NCBI RefSeq assembly: GCF_900096975.1
Contig: NZ_FMYQ01000015.1
Location: 1 to 64,000, forward strand
Direction: 5' to 3'
Length of the DNA stretch: 64,000 bases
Source: Paraburkholderia lycopersici
GTDB taxonomy: Bacteria > Pseudomonadota > Gammaproteobacteria > Burkholderiales > Burkholderiaceae
Shown: positions 43,723 to 51,022 of the stretch, in pieces
Numbering within the stretch: position 1 is the stretch's first letter
How the letters are laid out: each line of letters starts with the position of its first letter
Translations under genes and position numbers: made by a program
The notes under the pieces: generated by a model
Seen by the model: only the letters and a program-made list of their open reading frames with translations
Database searches by the model: none
What the model was told of the DNA's origin: nothing

Positions 43723-44091
43723 ATGCGCGTCACCGTCCATCTCGACAGCTTCGACCGGCTCGACCCATCCGCCTACGCGATCATCTGGATCGACACGGAA
43801 ACGAAGAAGTGGTCCCGCGAAGGCCATGCGGGCGTGAGTCTGCCCGAATGGGGGCAATGCCGTCCCTCGCCGGACGGCACCGGCCTGCTGGCATGCGAGG
43901 ACCCGCTCGCCGTTTGTACGCTCGAAGGCCTTGACCTTCAGGCGGGCAGCGGTCCCTTCGAAGGCGAATGCGGCCGCGCGAGTTTGCAGCCGGACACGAA
44001 CGCCGAAGCGCTCGAAGGACACTGGCACGTGCAATGTGTCGACGAAAGCTTGCCCAATCCCGAAGACGGACTCTTCGCTAACGAAGTCTGA
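43723..44091 (+). CDS. Hypothetical protein, 122 aa, cysteine-rich
   Basis: GAGGGAG before ATG 43723; 25 nt after the cytochrome gene, thus in the same FNR-box operon. The protein is acidic, cytosolic by appearance and has five Cys (46, 58, 65, 83, 105), mostly in short loops (WGQCRPSP, ACEDPLAVCTLEG, GECGRAS). No family recognised. The cysteines could bind a metal or form disulfides. It converges with the RaiA-like gene. Confidence 0.7.
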   Translation: MRVTVHLDSFDRLDPSAYAIIWIDTETKKWSREGHAGVSLPEWGQCRPSPDGTGLLACEDPLAVCTLEGLDLQAGSGPFEGECGRASLQPDTNAEALEGHWHVQCVDESLPNPEDGLFANEV

Positions 44092-44128
44092 CGGGGACCG
44101 GGGCTTGCCCTATCCGGCCTCGCTCGCC

Positions 44129-44479
44129 TCAGTGATCGCGGCGCGCCGCGCCGCTACGGGAAAAAGCGCTCGAGGACGCGGCGGAACCGAGCTGTCGTTC
44201 CGCCGCGTCGAACGCCGCGCGTATGGCGGCCACGGGGTCGTCTCCCTCGCAATGGCCGAGCGGCGCAAGTTCGCGCGAAGTCGAAACGAGGTCGAGACGA
44301 ACGTCGTACATCGGCTGGCTGTCTCCGGGCTGCAAGGCGTGTAGTTTCTCGATCGCGAGATGACAGCCCGACAGCACGCCGCTGAACCGCTCGAGGCGCA
44401 GCAACTGGATGCCTGCTTCCGCCTCGAGAGCCGATGATCCGGCGAAACCCAGATAGACGATTTGCATCCCGAGTCCCAT
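44129..44479 (-). CDS. RaiA/HPF-like ribosome-associated protein (tentative)
   Basis: 116 residues. The pattern fits the S30AE fold of ribosome hibernation factors: MQIVYLGFAGSSALEAEAGIQLLRLERF, then SGCHLAIEKL, YDVRLDLVSTSRELAP and the last helix PVAAIRAAFDAAERQL. If correct it would bind the decoding centre and silence idle ribosomes under low oxygen. The similarity is moderate; the basic surface usual for HPF is reduced. ATG 44479 with GAGGGGG ahead; ATG 44467 is the alternative. Second gene after a 79-codon gene in an FNR-box operon. Confidence 0.6.
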   Translation of the reverse strand: MGLGMQIVYLGFAGSSALEAEAGIQLLRLERFSGVLSGCHLAIEKLHALQPGDSQPMYDVRLDLVSTSRELAPLGHCEGDDPVAAIRAAFDAAERQLGSAASSSAFSRSGAARRDH

Positions 44480-44550
44480 CGCCGTGCCCCCTCGAAAATC
44501 GGCGTCGTTGCGGCCCGCAGGCCCGTTATCGCTATTGACTCTGCACGCGG

Positions 44551-44790
44551 CTAGACGTCGAACGCGTGACGGACTTTCAGGTCGATCCACAGCATGCCTT
44601 CGCGCAGCCCCTCGATCACGGCCTCCCTTTCGCTCTCGAAGACGCGATGATGCTTGAAGGCGTGGGTGAAGCGCTGCGTTTGCGAGCCGTGCATGACGGT
44701 GACCTCGCACTGGAAGCCGCCGTGCGGTGCCGGCGACGTGGCGGCTTCGACGCTCCAGGCGCCCGAGTCGACATGGCCATTGAGTGACAT
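44551..44790 (-). CDS. Hypothetical protein, 79 aa
   Basis: AAGGAGATCGGAATC precedes ATG 44790, a strong ribosome site. The short protein has beta-strand patterns (CEVTVMHGSQTQRFTHAF) and an amphipathic C-terminal helix (EREAVIEGLREGMLWIDL). No family recognised. It is first gene of an FNR-box operon with the RaiA-like gene 71 nt downstream. Confidence 0.65.
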   Translation of the reverse strand: MSLNGHVDSGAWSVEAATSPAPHGGFQCEVTVMHGSQTQRFTHAFKHHRVFESEREAVIEGLREGMLWIDLKVRHAFDV

Positions 44791-44873
44791 GATTCCGATC
44801 TCCTTGATACGTCATGGACCCGGGGACGTGGCCTCGTGCAACGTGGCGAGCGACCGGACCTGCGATTGAATTC

Positions 44874-44914
44874 AGAATAGGGCGCCGCCATCGGCGCCAA
44901 TTGATTCACGTCAA
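44874..44914 (-). promoter_or_regulatory. FNR/ANR box and -10 for the 79-codon gene / RaiA-like operon
   Basis: Box TTGATtcacGTCAA at 44901-44914; on the minus strand TATTCT (44879-44874) follows after 21 nt. Start codon at 44790. Confidence 0.8.
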
Positions 44915-45012
44915 CCTGACCTGTCCCGCCCGGCAATGGCCCGACGAGCCGGCTCGACGCATCTCGGGCTTGCGGGGCAAGGGGCAAACGCCACGAACGA
45001 AGCGAGGCCGCT

Positions 45013-45050
45013 GCCTTCCCCCGGCGGCGGCAACGAGGCGCCGGGAAGGC
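45013..45050. other. Strong stem-loop in intergenic region
   Basis: GCCTTCCC (45013-45020) pairs with GGGAAGGC (45043-45050), and GGCG/CGCC extends it to 12 bp with a 2-nt bulge. It lies in the 346-bp gap 44791-45136 past the end of the minus-strand stress protein gene at 45137. There is no T-run, so it could be a weak terminator or an mRNA-stabilising structure. The rest of this gap holds the FNR box at 44901 and nothing else that I can support. Confidence 0.4.
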
Positions 45051-45136
45051 TCCGGCACGCGCTTCGTGAACGTGCTCCGTTCAGGCTAAACGTGAACCAC
45101 GCCGGCACAGCGCACTGCCGCGCCTGGCGCATGCGA

Positions 45137-45970
45137 TTACGTCAGTATCGACGCTCCCGAAGCCTGCGGCACGAGAAGCAGCGGCAGCACCGTCTGCTGC
45201 GCGACGTCGGCGGCAACGCTTGCGTAGCGCCACCGGCCGCCTTCATGGCCGCCGCGCGTGCCGAGCACCAGCAGATCCGCTCGCCATTGCAGCGCTGCCT
45301 GGATGATCGCGTGGGCGGCCGGCTCGCCGTCGTGTTCGGCTTCGAGAATGGCCGCGTCGAAGTCCTCGGGATGCTGCGCCGCAGCCGGATCGCACGCGAG
45401 ATAACCCACGCGCACCGCCGTGCCCGGCGCGGCCAGCCTCGCCGCTTCCCGCACGGCGCAAGCCGACGCCGCGCTTCCGTCGCTCGCCACGAAAATGCGC
45501 CGGGGCGGCACCGAGCAGTAGCGTGCGGTGGGGGTGGGCAGCAAGAGCACCGGGCAGTCCGTTTCGCCCGCGAGCGCGACCGGATTTGCCGGCGCGCCGA
45601 TCGTCAGGTCGGCCTTCCAGTCGCGCACCGCACGCGCGAGCGCCTCGGTGCGCGCCGCGCTGTCCGGCCCGGTGCCGAGGAATTCGCAGTCCGCCTCGAT
45701 TCCGCGCAGCGCGAGCAATTCGCGGGAGGCGTCGAGCGTGGCGGCAAGCGTGATCCGGTTGGAGAAGTGCTGCGCCGCCCGCTGGTCCGTATCAGCCAGC
45801 GAAGCCGCGGGAGCCAGTCCCGCGAGTCGGACGTGCGCACCGCGTTCGGCCCAGCCCGCTACGCAGTCGAGCAGCGCGGCGACGCGCTCCATTCCCGTAA
45901 ACAGGACGTAGAGACGCGAATAAGGCGCAACGTGCTGCATTCTGGCGCTCGCGGCAGTCAGTCGTTTCAT
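45137..45970 (-). CDS. Universal stress protein family, divergent
   Basis: 277 residues from ATG 45970 (GGGGGG ahead). Two Usp-like domains, the second ending LLVLGTRGGHEGGRWRYASVAADVAQQTVLPLLLVP, a clearly altered ATP loop. It differs from the other tandem Usp proteins here: no -SH tail, and the first domain begins YSRLYVLFTGMERVAALLDCV rather than with the usual ILV-x-D strand. It lies behind hsp20 on the same strand but a terminator separates them, and no FNR box precedes it, so its control is unclear. Confidence 0.82.
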   Translation of the reverse strand: MKRLTAASARMQHVAPYSRLYVLFTGMERVAALLDCVAGWAERGAHVRLAGLAPAASLADTDQRAAQHFSNRITLAATLDASRELLALRGIEADCEFLGTGPDSAARTEALARAVRDWKADLTIGAPANPVALAGETDCPVLLLPTPTARYCSVPPRRIFVASDGSAASACAVREAARLAAPGTAVRVGYLACDPAAAQHPEDFDAAILEAEHDGEPAAHAIIQAALQWRADLLVLGTRGGHEGGRWRYASVAADVAQQTVLPLLLVPQASGASILT

Positions 45971-46040
45971 TTTTTTGACCCCCCTGGTTCATGCGCCTGC
46001 GACGCGTTGCGCCGCACCAAAGTCGGGTTGCGCAGACACC

Positions 46041-46075
46041 AAAAAAAGAAGGCGCGGAGCCATTGCCCCTGCGCC
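46041..46075 (-). terminator. Rho-independent terminator after hsp20
   Basis: On the minus strand, GGCGC (46075-46071) pairs with GCGCC (46055-46051), with an inner GGGC/GCTC part, and TTCTTTTTTT follows (46050-46041). A convincing intrinsic terminator about 75 nt after the hsp20 stop. Confidence 0.82.
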
Positions 46076-46148
46076 GTAATGGCGCGCGCCGTGCTTTTGT
46101 GCCCGGATCGACGCGCCCTCTCCCCCTCTTCCCGAAGACGTCAGGCAC

Positions 46149-46583
46149 TCACTGGATCTGTAGCCGCTTCTGTTCGGCGGGCGCCTTTTTCGGCAGCGTG
46201 AGCGAAAGCACGCCGTCCTGATACTGCGCATTGGCGCCGCTTTCGTCGATATCGCTGGCGAGCGAGAACGAGCGCGCGAAGGAGCCGCTGTAACGCTCGC
46301 GGCGAATCACACGCTCGCCTTCCTTCTGCTCCGTCTTGCGCTCGACCTTCGCCTGAATCGACACCACGTTTCCGTCGATCTTGACGTCGATATCCTTCTT
46401 GTCCACGCCCGGCATCTCGGCCTTTACCGTGTAGGCCTTGTCGTTCTCGGTGACGTCGAGCTTCATCGCCGAGAGTTCGTTCTCGTCGGCGGCGAGCATG
46501 CCGCGCATCGGCCGGAACAACCCCTGGAAGAGGTCCGAAACGGGCTCAATGGAGAACGGGTCATAACGTGTCAGATTGCTCAT
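46149..46583 (-). CDS. Hsp20/alpha-crystallin family small heat-shock protein
   Basis: 144 residues: short N-terminal arm (MSNLTRYDPFSIEPVSDLFQ), alpha-crystallin domain about 38-132 with AYTVKAEMPGVDKKDI and YQDGVLSLTLPKK (the conserved G-x-L motif), and a brief C-terminal tail ending RLQIQ. It holds unfolding proteins in a refoldable state without ATP. AAAGGAGG before the ATG. An FNR box lies 88 bp upstream with TAGATT as -10, so low oxygen rather than heat probably induces it, as for alpha-crystallin of Mycobacterium in its dormancy regulon. Confidence 0.95.
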   Translation of the reverse strand: MSNLTRYDPFSIEPVSDLFQGLFRPMRGMLAADENELSAMKLDVTENDKAYTVKAEMPGVDKKDIDVKIDGNVVSIQAKVERKTEQKEGERVIRRERYSGSFARSFSLASDIDESGANAQYQDGVLSLTLPKKAPAEQKRLQIQ

Positions 46584-46643
46584 TGCATTGCCTCCTTTAG
46601 GCGTTCGTGGCGCACGAACCCTGCGATGAGTCGCGCCGTATTT

Positions 46644-46684
46644 AATCTAAGCAGGGCACGCGTTTTCCGGTTGATCTGCCTCAA
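46644..46684 (-). promoter_or_regulatory. FNR/ANR box and -10 for hsp20
   Basis: Box TTGATctgcCTCAA at 46671-46684 and, on the minus strand, TAGATT (46649-46644) after 21 nt. Confidence 0.82.
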
Positions 46685-46737
46685 CGTCTCCTGCTTCCGA
46701 AATCCGTGCGCGTCGGTAGTAATCTACGAAGAGATGG

Positions 46738-46778
46738 TTGATTCAAATCAAGCGTAACGAGGCCCCCGTTCTTAGACT
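46738..46778 (+). promoter_or_regulatory. Perfect FNR/ANR box and -10 for Usp-Usp operon
   Basis: Box TTGATtcaaATCAA at 46738-46751 matches all ten consensus positions, the only perfect one in the window. TAGACT (46773-46778) follows after 21 nt. Confidence 0.88.
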
Positions 46779-46835
46779 CGAATTACTTCCTCCGCCCGAG
46801 AGGCGGCGCAACCATCCCGTTCGCTGGAGATCACG

Positions 46836-47675
46836 ATGAGCTACAAGACCATCATGGTGCATATGGACACGAGCACACGCGCCAACGCGCGGCTCTCGCT
46901 TGCGCTCAAACTGGCCCGCAGGTTCGGCGCGCATCTGGATGGGCTGTTCGCGACGTTCGAGCCGAACCCGCGCGAGTTCTACGTGATGGCCGGCACGGCC
47001 GACTATTACGACACGCATCGCAAGCTGCGCCGCGAACAGCGCGGCGCGATCGAACGGCTCTTTCGCGCCGAGCTCGCGCGTGCCCAGGTCGATGGCGCCT
47101 GGATTGCCCCGGAGGGCAACCCGATTACGGCGGCCATGCAACGCAGCCGTACCGCCGACCTCACGATACTCGGACAGCTCAATCAGGACGATCCGGAATC
47201 CTATGTTGCGGAAAATTTTCCGGAGACCGTTCTGCTGGGCGCGGGCGGCCCCGTGCTGTTGATGCCGTACACCGGCAACTTCGAATCGATCGGCGAACGC
47301 GTGCTCGTGGCCTGGAACGGCAGCCGCGAGTCCGCTCGCGCGGTTCATGACGCCATGCCGTTCATCACGCGGGCCGCTCACGTGACCATCGGGGCCGCTT
47401 CCACGACCTTTGCGCCAGCCGAGTCGCAGGCGTCGTGCACGGACCTCGCGGCCATGCTGGCGCGCCATGGCGCGACGACGGTAGACATTACCCGGTTCGA
47501 TCGCGACGCCACCGAATCCACCGGCGACGCGCTGCTCAGCTACGCAGCCGACGGCGGCTACGATCTGCTCGTGATGGGCGGATACGGCCACGCACGGCTT
47601 CAGGAGCTCGTCCTGGGCGGCGCCACGCGCTCGATACTTGCTACGATGACGCTACCGGTATTCATGTCCCATTGA
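46836..47675 (+). CDS. Universal stress protein, tandem Usp domains
   Basis: 279 residues, MSYKTIMVHMDTSTRANARLSLALKLARRF at the start. It is a close paralogue of the protein at 58620: same length, shared PESYVAENFPETVLLGAGGPVLL-type stretch and the same ending. Loop two reads GGYGHARLQELVLGG, with Gly in place of Ser/Thr. C terminus LPVFMSH. Under the best FNR box of the window, followed after 54 nt by a single-domain Usp. Confidence 0.93.
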   Translation: MSYKTIMVHMDTSTRANARLSLALKLARRFGAHLDGLFATFEPNPREFYVMAGTADYYDTHRKLRREQRGAIERLFRAELARAQVDGAWIAPEGNPITAAMQRSRTADLTILGQLNQDDPESYVAENFPETVLLGAGGPVLLMPYTGNFESIGERVLVAWNGSRESARAVHDAMPFITRAAHVTIGAASTTFAPAESQASCTDLAAMLARHGATTVDITRFDRDATESTGDALLSYAADGGYDLLVMGGYGHARLQELVLGGATRSILATMTLPVFMSH

Positions 47676-47729
47676 CGGGCCGGCCCCTGCATTCACCCGA
47701 TTCCAGACAGACTCACCAGGAGCCCTACC

Positions 47730-48230
47730 ATGTACTCGCGCATTCTGGTCGCCCTCGACGGCAGCAAGACTGCCTCGCATGCCCTCGACACCGCCATCGG
47801 ACTCGCGCGCGATACCGGCGCTGAACTTCAGGCGCTCTACGTGATTGACCTTCCGGTCATGGCGTACGACGTGCCCGGCTACGATCCCTCGATCGTGCGC
47901 GACGCCTATATCGAGGAAGGCCGCGTGATTCGCGCCGATGCCGAGGCACGTATGGCGCAGCAAGGCGTGAAAGGCGCATCGCGCTCGGTCGAAGTCGAAC
48001 TCCCCGCTCAAGACGTGGCGCAGTGCATCGAGCGCGCCGCCGCGCAATGGCATGCCGATTTGATCGTCATGGGCACGCATGGGCGCCGTGGCGTACGCCG
48101 TCTCGTGCTGGGCAGCGTCGCCGAGCGCGTGCTGCGGAGCGCTTGCCGCCCCGTATTGCTCGTGCCGGAGCGGGCGGCCTCGCCTGCGCAGGAAGCGCCG
48201 TCGCAAGACAACGCAAAAGTTCCGGCGTGA
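47730..48230 (+). CDS. Universal stress protein, single domain, ATP-binding type
   Basis: 166 residues, one Usp domain. Unlike the tandem proteins it has the complete ATP loop GTHGRRGVRRLVLGS (G-2x-G-9x-G-S), so it likely binds ATP like MJ0577. Begins YSRILVALDGSKTASHALDTAIGLARDTG. AGGAG before the ATG; second gene of the operon from 46836. The last 20 residues are Pro/Ala/Gln-rich. Confidence 0.94.
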   Translation: MYSRILVALDGSKTASHALDTAIGLARDTGAELQALYVIDLPVMAYDVPGYDPSIVRDAYIEEGRVIRADAEARMAQQGVKGASRSVEVELPAQDVAQCIERAAAQWHADLIVMGTHGRRGVRRLVLGSVAERVLRSACRPVLLVPERAASPAQEAPSQDNAKVPA

Positions 48231-48392
48231 ATGACCGATTGAATGGCCGCCCGCCCCGCCCATGAGGCGCGTCCGAGTGGCCGTTCGTCGCTCGTGAGCC
48301 ACGTTTGGCCGATGTGGGCCGCGAGCGGCGACGGGCGACGCCGGCCGCGAGCGCAAGCGGAACAGACGGCGAGACGGCGGCAGAAGCAGAAC

Positions 48393-48423
48393 AGGCTGGG
48401 GCACCCGGATTCCGCCCCAGCCT
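48393..48423. terminator. Hairpin between convergent usp and CBS genes
   Basis: Perfect 10-bp stem AGGCTGGGGC/GCCCCAGCCT with an 11-nt loop and only TTT after it on the plus strand. In the 214-bp gap between convergent genes it probably ends transcription from one or both sides, though the T-run is short. Nothing else was found in this gap. Confidence 0.55.
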
Positions 48424-48444
48424 TTGCCGCGCATCGGCAACGTC

Positions 48445-49134
48445 TTACATCGGCGTGAATACCACCGGGTAGCCGAGATGGTCCTCGATACCCTTGACGC
48501 CCGGCACGCGCTCCGCCGAGACGAGTATCGCCTTGCGTTCCTCTTCGGAGTTCACCGTGCCCCAGAAGTGGACGATCCCCTCCTTGACGACGACGTTGTC
48601 CGCCGCCATCGCCCAGCGATGGCCATCCAGCGCGTGCAGGACGTGGCGGTGGATCGTCTCGTCCGAAGCGAGCCCCGCTTCATCGGGCCGCGAGGCGTCC
48701 GCCAGCGCGCGTATCAGGTTCGCACGGCTCACGATGCCCACGAGCTTGCCCTGATCGATCACCGGCACGCGCTTGATACGCAGGCGTGCGAGCAGGTCGG
48801 CGATGTCGCTGAGCGGCGTGGAAGGCGAAACCGACACGACGTTGCTCGTCATGACGTCGCCGACTTTCACGGCGTTTTCCTTGAGGTATTCGCCCGCGAG
48901 CTTGCGCGTCGAATGAAGGAATTCGCCCAGCCAGCTACGCTGCGGCTTGCCGGTTCCCGTTTCCACGCGGTGCAGCAGATCGCTCTCGCTGAGAATGCCG
49001 ACCACCGCACCGCCGTCGTCGACGACCGGAATGCCGCTGATGTGATGTTCGGTGAGCAGCGTCGCCGCTTCGAAAATCGACGCATTGGGGCGCACGGTGA
49101 TGACGTCTGTCGTCATGATGTCTGATGCTTGCAT
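48445..49134 (-). CDS. CBS-pair and BON domain protein
   Basis: 229 residues: CBS 1 at about 1-60 (DIMTTDVITVRPNASIFEAA, GIPVVDDGGAVVGILSESDLL), CBS 2 at about 90-145 (DVMTSNVVSVSPSTPL, VPVIDQGKLVGIVSRANLI), then a BON domain (VHFWGTVNSEEERKAILV, VPGVKGIEDHL). CBS pairs sense adenine nucleotides; BON may contact membranes. A cytosolic energy-state sensor is a reasonable guess. CCTC reads as AGGAGG before the ATG on the coding strand. FNR box 66 bp upstream. Confidence 0.92.
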   Translation of the reverse strand: MQASDIMTTDVITVRPNASIFEAATLLTEHHISGIPVVDDGGAVVGILSESDLLHRVETGTGKPQRSWLGEFLHSTRKLAGEYLKENAVKVGDVMTSNVVSVSPSTPLSDIADLLARLRIKRVPVIDQGKLVGIVSRANLIRALADASRPDEAGLASDETIHRHVLHALDGHRWAMAADNVVVKEGIVHFWGTVNSEEERKAILVSAERVPGVKGIEDHLGYPVVFTPM

Positions 49135-49172
49135 GAGGTCCTCCGTTAAGGGCCAACGCCCCGATGAAACTC

Positions 49173-49213
49173 AATTTAGAGATTGCCAAGGCACGCACGT
49201 TGACTTGAGTCAA
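49173..49213 (-). promoter_or_regulatory. FNR/ANR box and -10 for CBS-BON gene
   Basis: Box TTGACttgaGTCAA at 49200-49213; minus-strand TAAATT (49178-49173) after 21 nt. Confidence 0.8.
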
Positions 49214-49223
49214 TCATGCGGCC

Positions 49224-49532
49224 TCACCGCGCGCGGTCTTTCGGCGCCTCGCCGGAATCGCCGTACATGCGAAAGTAGCCGCTGTGAAGCGTGACCGCGT
49301 CGGACCCCGTCGCCTCGATCATGCGCGCTGCCGCGCTTTCGATCGCGGCCCGGTGTGCAACGAATGCGGCGCGCAGATCCGCCTCGCGCGGGGACGCCGC
49401 GCCGAAATGATCTTCGAGCGCCTCGGCGGTGATTGCGCATTCGACGTTCATGCCGCCGGCCGTGGCGGGAAACGTGAGCGCGAGCCGGTTGGCATCGTAG
49501 TACGGCGGCCGGTCGGGAAAGGTGATGTTCAT
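49224..49532 (-). CDS. DUF1488 family protein
   Basis: 102 residues from ATG 49532: MNITFPDRPPYYDANRLALTF is typical of DUF1488, as is CAITAEALEDHFGA. Small, cytosolic, function unknown. Last gene of a presumed operon alcohol dehydrogenase, LOG-family protein, 157-residue unknown, DUF1488, with gaps of 6, 37 and 37 nt. A longer frame to 49631 overlaps the neighbour and is rejected. Confidence 0.78.
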   Translation of the reverse strand: MNITFPDRPPYYDANRLALTFPATAGGMNVECAITAEALEDHFGAASPREADLRAAFVAHRAAIESAAARMIEATGSDAVTLHSGYFRMYGDSGEAPKDRAR

Positions 49533-49569
49533 GCTGATGAACTCCCTCGCATGGGCGCGAGCGAACGCG

Positions 49570-50043
49570 CTAGATCGTAATGTAGCCCTGGAACGACCAG
49601 GGCAGCGCCATTTGGGAATCGCCCGGCGCACCGGCCGCGCGCTCCGTGCAGGTGCCGGAAAAACCGGGCGCGCCGTCGGCCGAAAAGACCGGCACGAACG
49701 CGAGCGAATCGTTGATCGTGACGAGGATGTCCGGGTTGTAGCGGGACGGCGCGAAGATCTTCACCGATTCGAAGAAGGCCGAGCCATCGGCTTTGCGCGC
49801 CCATTCCGTCGCCTGCGAGGGCGTCGGCGCGCGCATTTCGTAGCACGCCGGCAACTCGACGTTTTGTTCGCCTTGGGAAATCCGCCCCCCCGGCCGGAAA
49901 ACGAGCGTCGCACCGGGATAGGGCAGGCAGCGCGGCGATTGAAGCACCGGCCCTTCGGGCCCGAGGCGCAGCGGCGGCCACGCCGCGAGCGAAATGCTCA
50001 ACGCGGGCGTGCGTTGAGCGAAATAATCAGCGAGCCAGTTCAT
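49570..50043 (-). CDS. Hypothetical protein, 157 aa
   Basis: AAGGAG before ATG 50043. The protein starts MNWLADYFAQRTPALSISL, has no signal peptide or membrane helix, and contains several predicted beta strands (ATLVFRPGG, NPDILVTINDSLAFVPVF, ALPWSFQGYITI). I do not recognise a family. Third gene of the operon that begins with the alcohol dehydrogenase at 52060, so probably low-oxygen induced. Confidence 0.68.
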   Translation of the reverse strand: MNWLADYFAQRTPALSISLAAWPPLRLGPEGPVLQSPRCLPYPGATLVFRPGGRISQGEQNVELPACYEMRAPTPSQATEWARKADGSAFFESVKIFAPSRYNPDILVTINDSLAFVPVFSADGAPGFSGTCTERAAGAPGDSQMALPWSFQGYITI

Positions 50044-50080
50044 CTCTCACTCCTTGTGTCGGACCGGTTGACGTACCGCC

Positions 50081-51016
50081 TCAGTCCGCCTCGCCATACC
50101 AGTTTCGAATTGCGCCCCAGACTTCCTCGGCCGATTCGCAAAACCGAAAGAGCGCGAGATCGTCCGGGTCGATCATGCCGGCCTCGGCCATTGCGTCGAA
50201 GTCGATTACGCTACGCCACCATGTCTCTCCCACGAGGAGAACCGGGATCGGCGCAATTTTCCCCGTCTGCAGAAGCGTCAGGACTTCGAAGAGTTCGTCG
50301 CAGGTTCCGTATCCGCCGGGAAAGAACACGGTCGCCTTCGCGCGTTCGAGCAGGTGAAGCTTGCGTATGGCGAAGTAATGAAAGCGGAAACACAGTTCCG
50401 GCGTCAGATACGGATTCGGAAACTGTTCGCGCGGCAACGCGATGTTCATCCCCACCGTGGGTGCGCCGGCATCGAACGCGCCACGGTTGGCCGCTTCCAT
50501 GATGCCGGGACCGCCGCCCGTCACGACCGTGAGCCTGGGGAGCTTGCTGGTGGCTCGAGCATGGCCGACCAGCGCGCCGAACTTGCACGCGACATCGTAG
50601 TAGATGCTGCGCTGGAGCAGCGCTTTCGCCACGCGCAACTCGCGTTGCTGTGCGTCGCCGGCGTCAGCCTGGGCGAGGCGGCGCGCCGCGGCCAGACGCT
50701 TGCGCGCCCGCGCCGGGCTCGTGACGCGCGTGCTTCCGTAGACGACCACCGTGTGGGCAATGCCGAGTTGCTGCAGGCGCTCCTCGGTCTTCCAGTAGTC
50801 GAGCTGAAGGCGCACCCCGCACATTTCCGGGCGCCGCAGGAACGCGTCGTCCTCGTCGGCCTGCACGTAGCTCTGACTTTCGATCAGTCGGCGCACGCGC
50901 GGCGGCAGCCGCGATGCTTCCTTGCGCTTCGTCTGACGCTTGCGTCGCGACGGACGCGTCAGACGATCTCCGACGCGCGCGAGGCGCACTGCGGTGGAAA
51001 GCCCCCGGTTACTCAT
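50081..51016 (-). CDS. LOG-family protein (Rossmann-like nucleotide hydrolase)
   Basis: 311 residues. GGGPGIMEA at 167-175 and PGGYGTCDE at 233-241 are the two signatures of the LOG fold, whose members split the N-glycosidic bond of AMP-like nucleotides. These were long mislabelled lysine decarboxylases. The N-terminal 80 residues are an Arg/Lys-rich extension not seen in short LOG enzymes. ATG lies 6 nt after the alcohol dehydrogenase stop. Role in the low-oxygen response unknown; nucleotide salvage is one guess. Confidence 0.87.
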   Translation of the reverse strand: MSNRGLSTAVRLARVGDRLTRPSRRKRQTKRKEASRLPPRVRRLIESQSYVQADEDDAFLRRPEMCGVRLQLDYWKTEERLQQLGIAHTVVVYGSTRVTSPARARKRLAAARRLAQADAGDAQQRELRVAKALLQRSIYYDVACKFGALVGHARATSKLPRLTVVTGGGPGIMEAANRGAFDAGAPTVGMNIALPREQFPNPYLTPELCFRFHYFAIRKLHLLERAKATVFFPGGYGTCDELFEVLTLLQTGKIAPIPVLLVGETWWRSVIDFDAMAEAGMIDPDDLALFRFCESAEEVWGAIRNWYGEAD

Positions 51017-51022
51017 GGCGCA

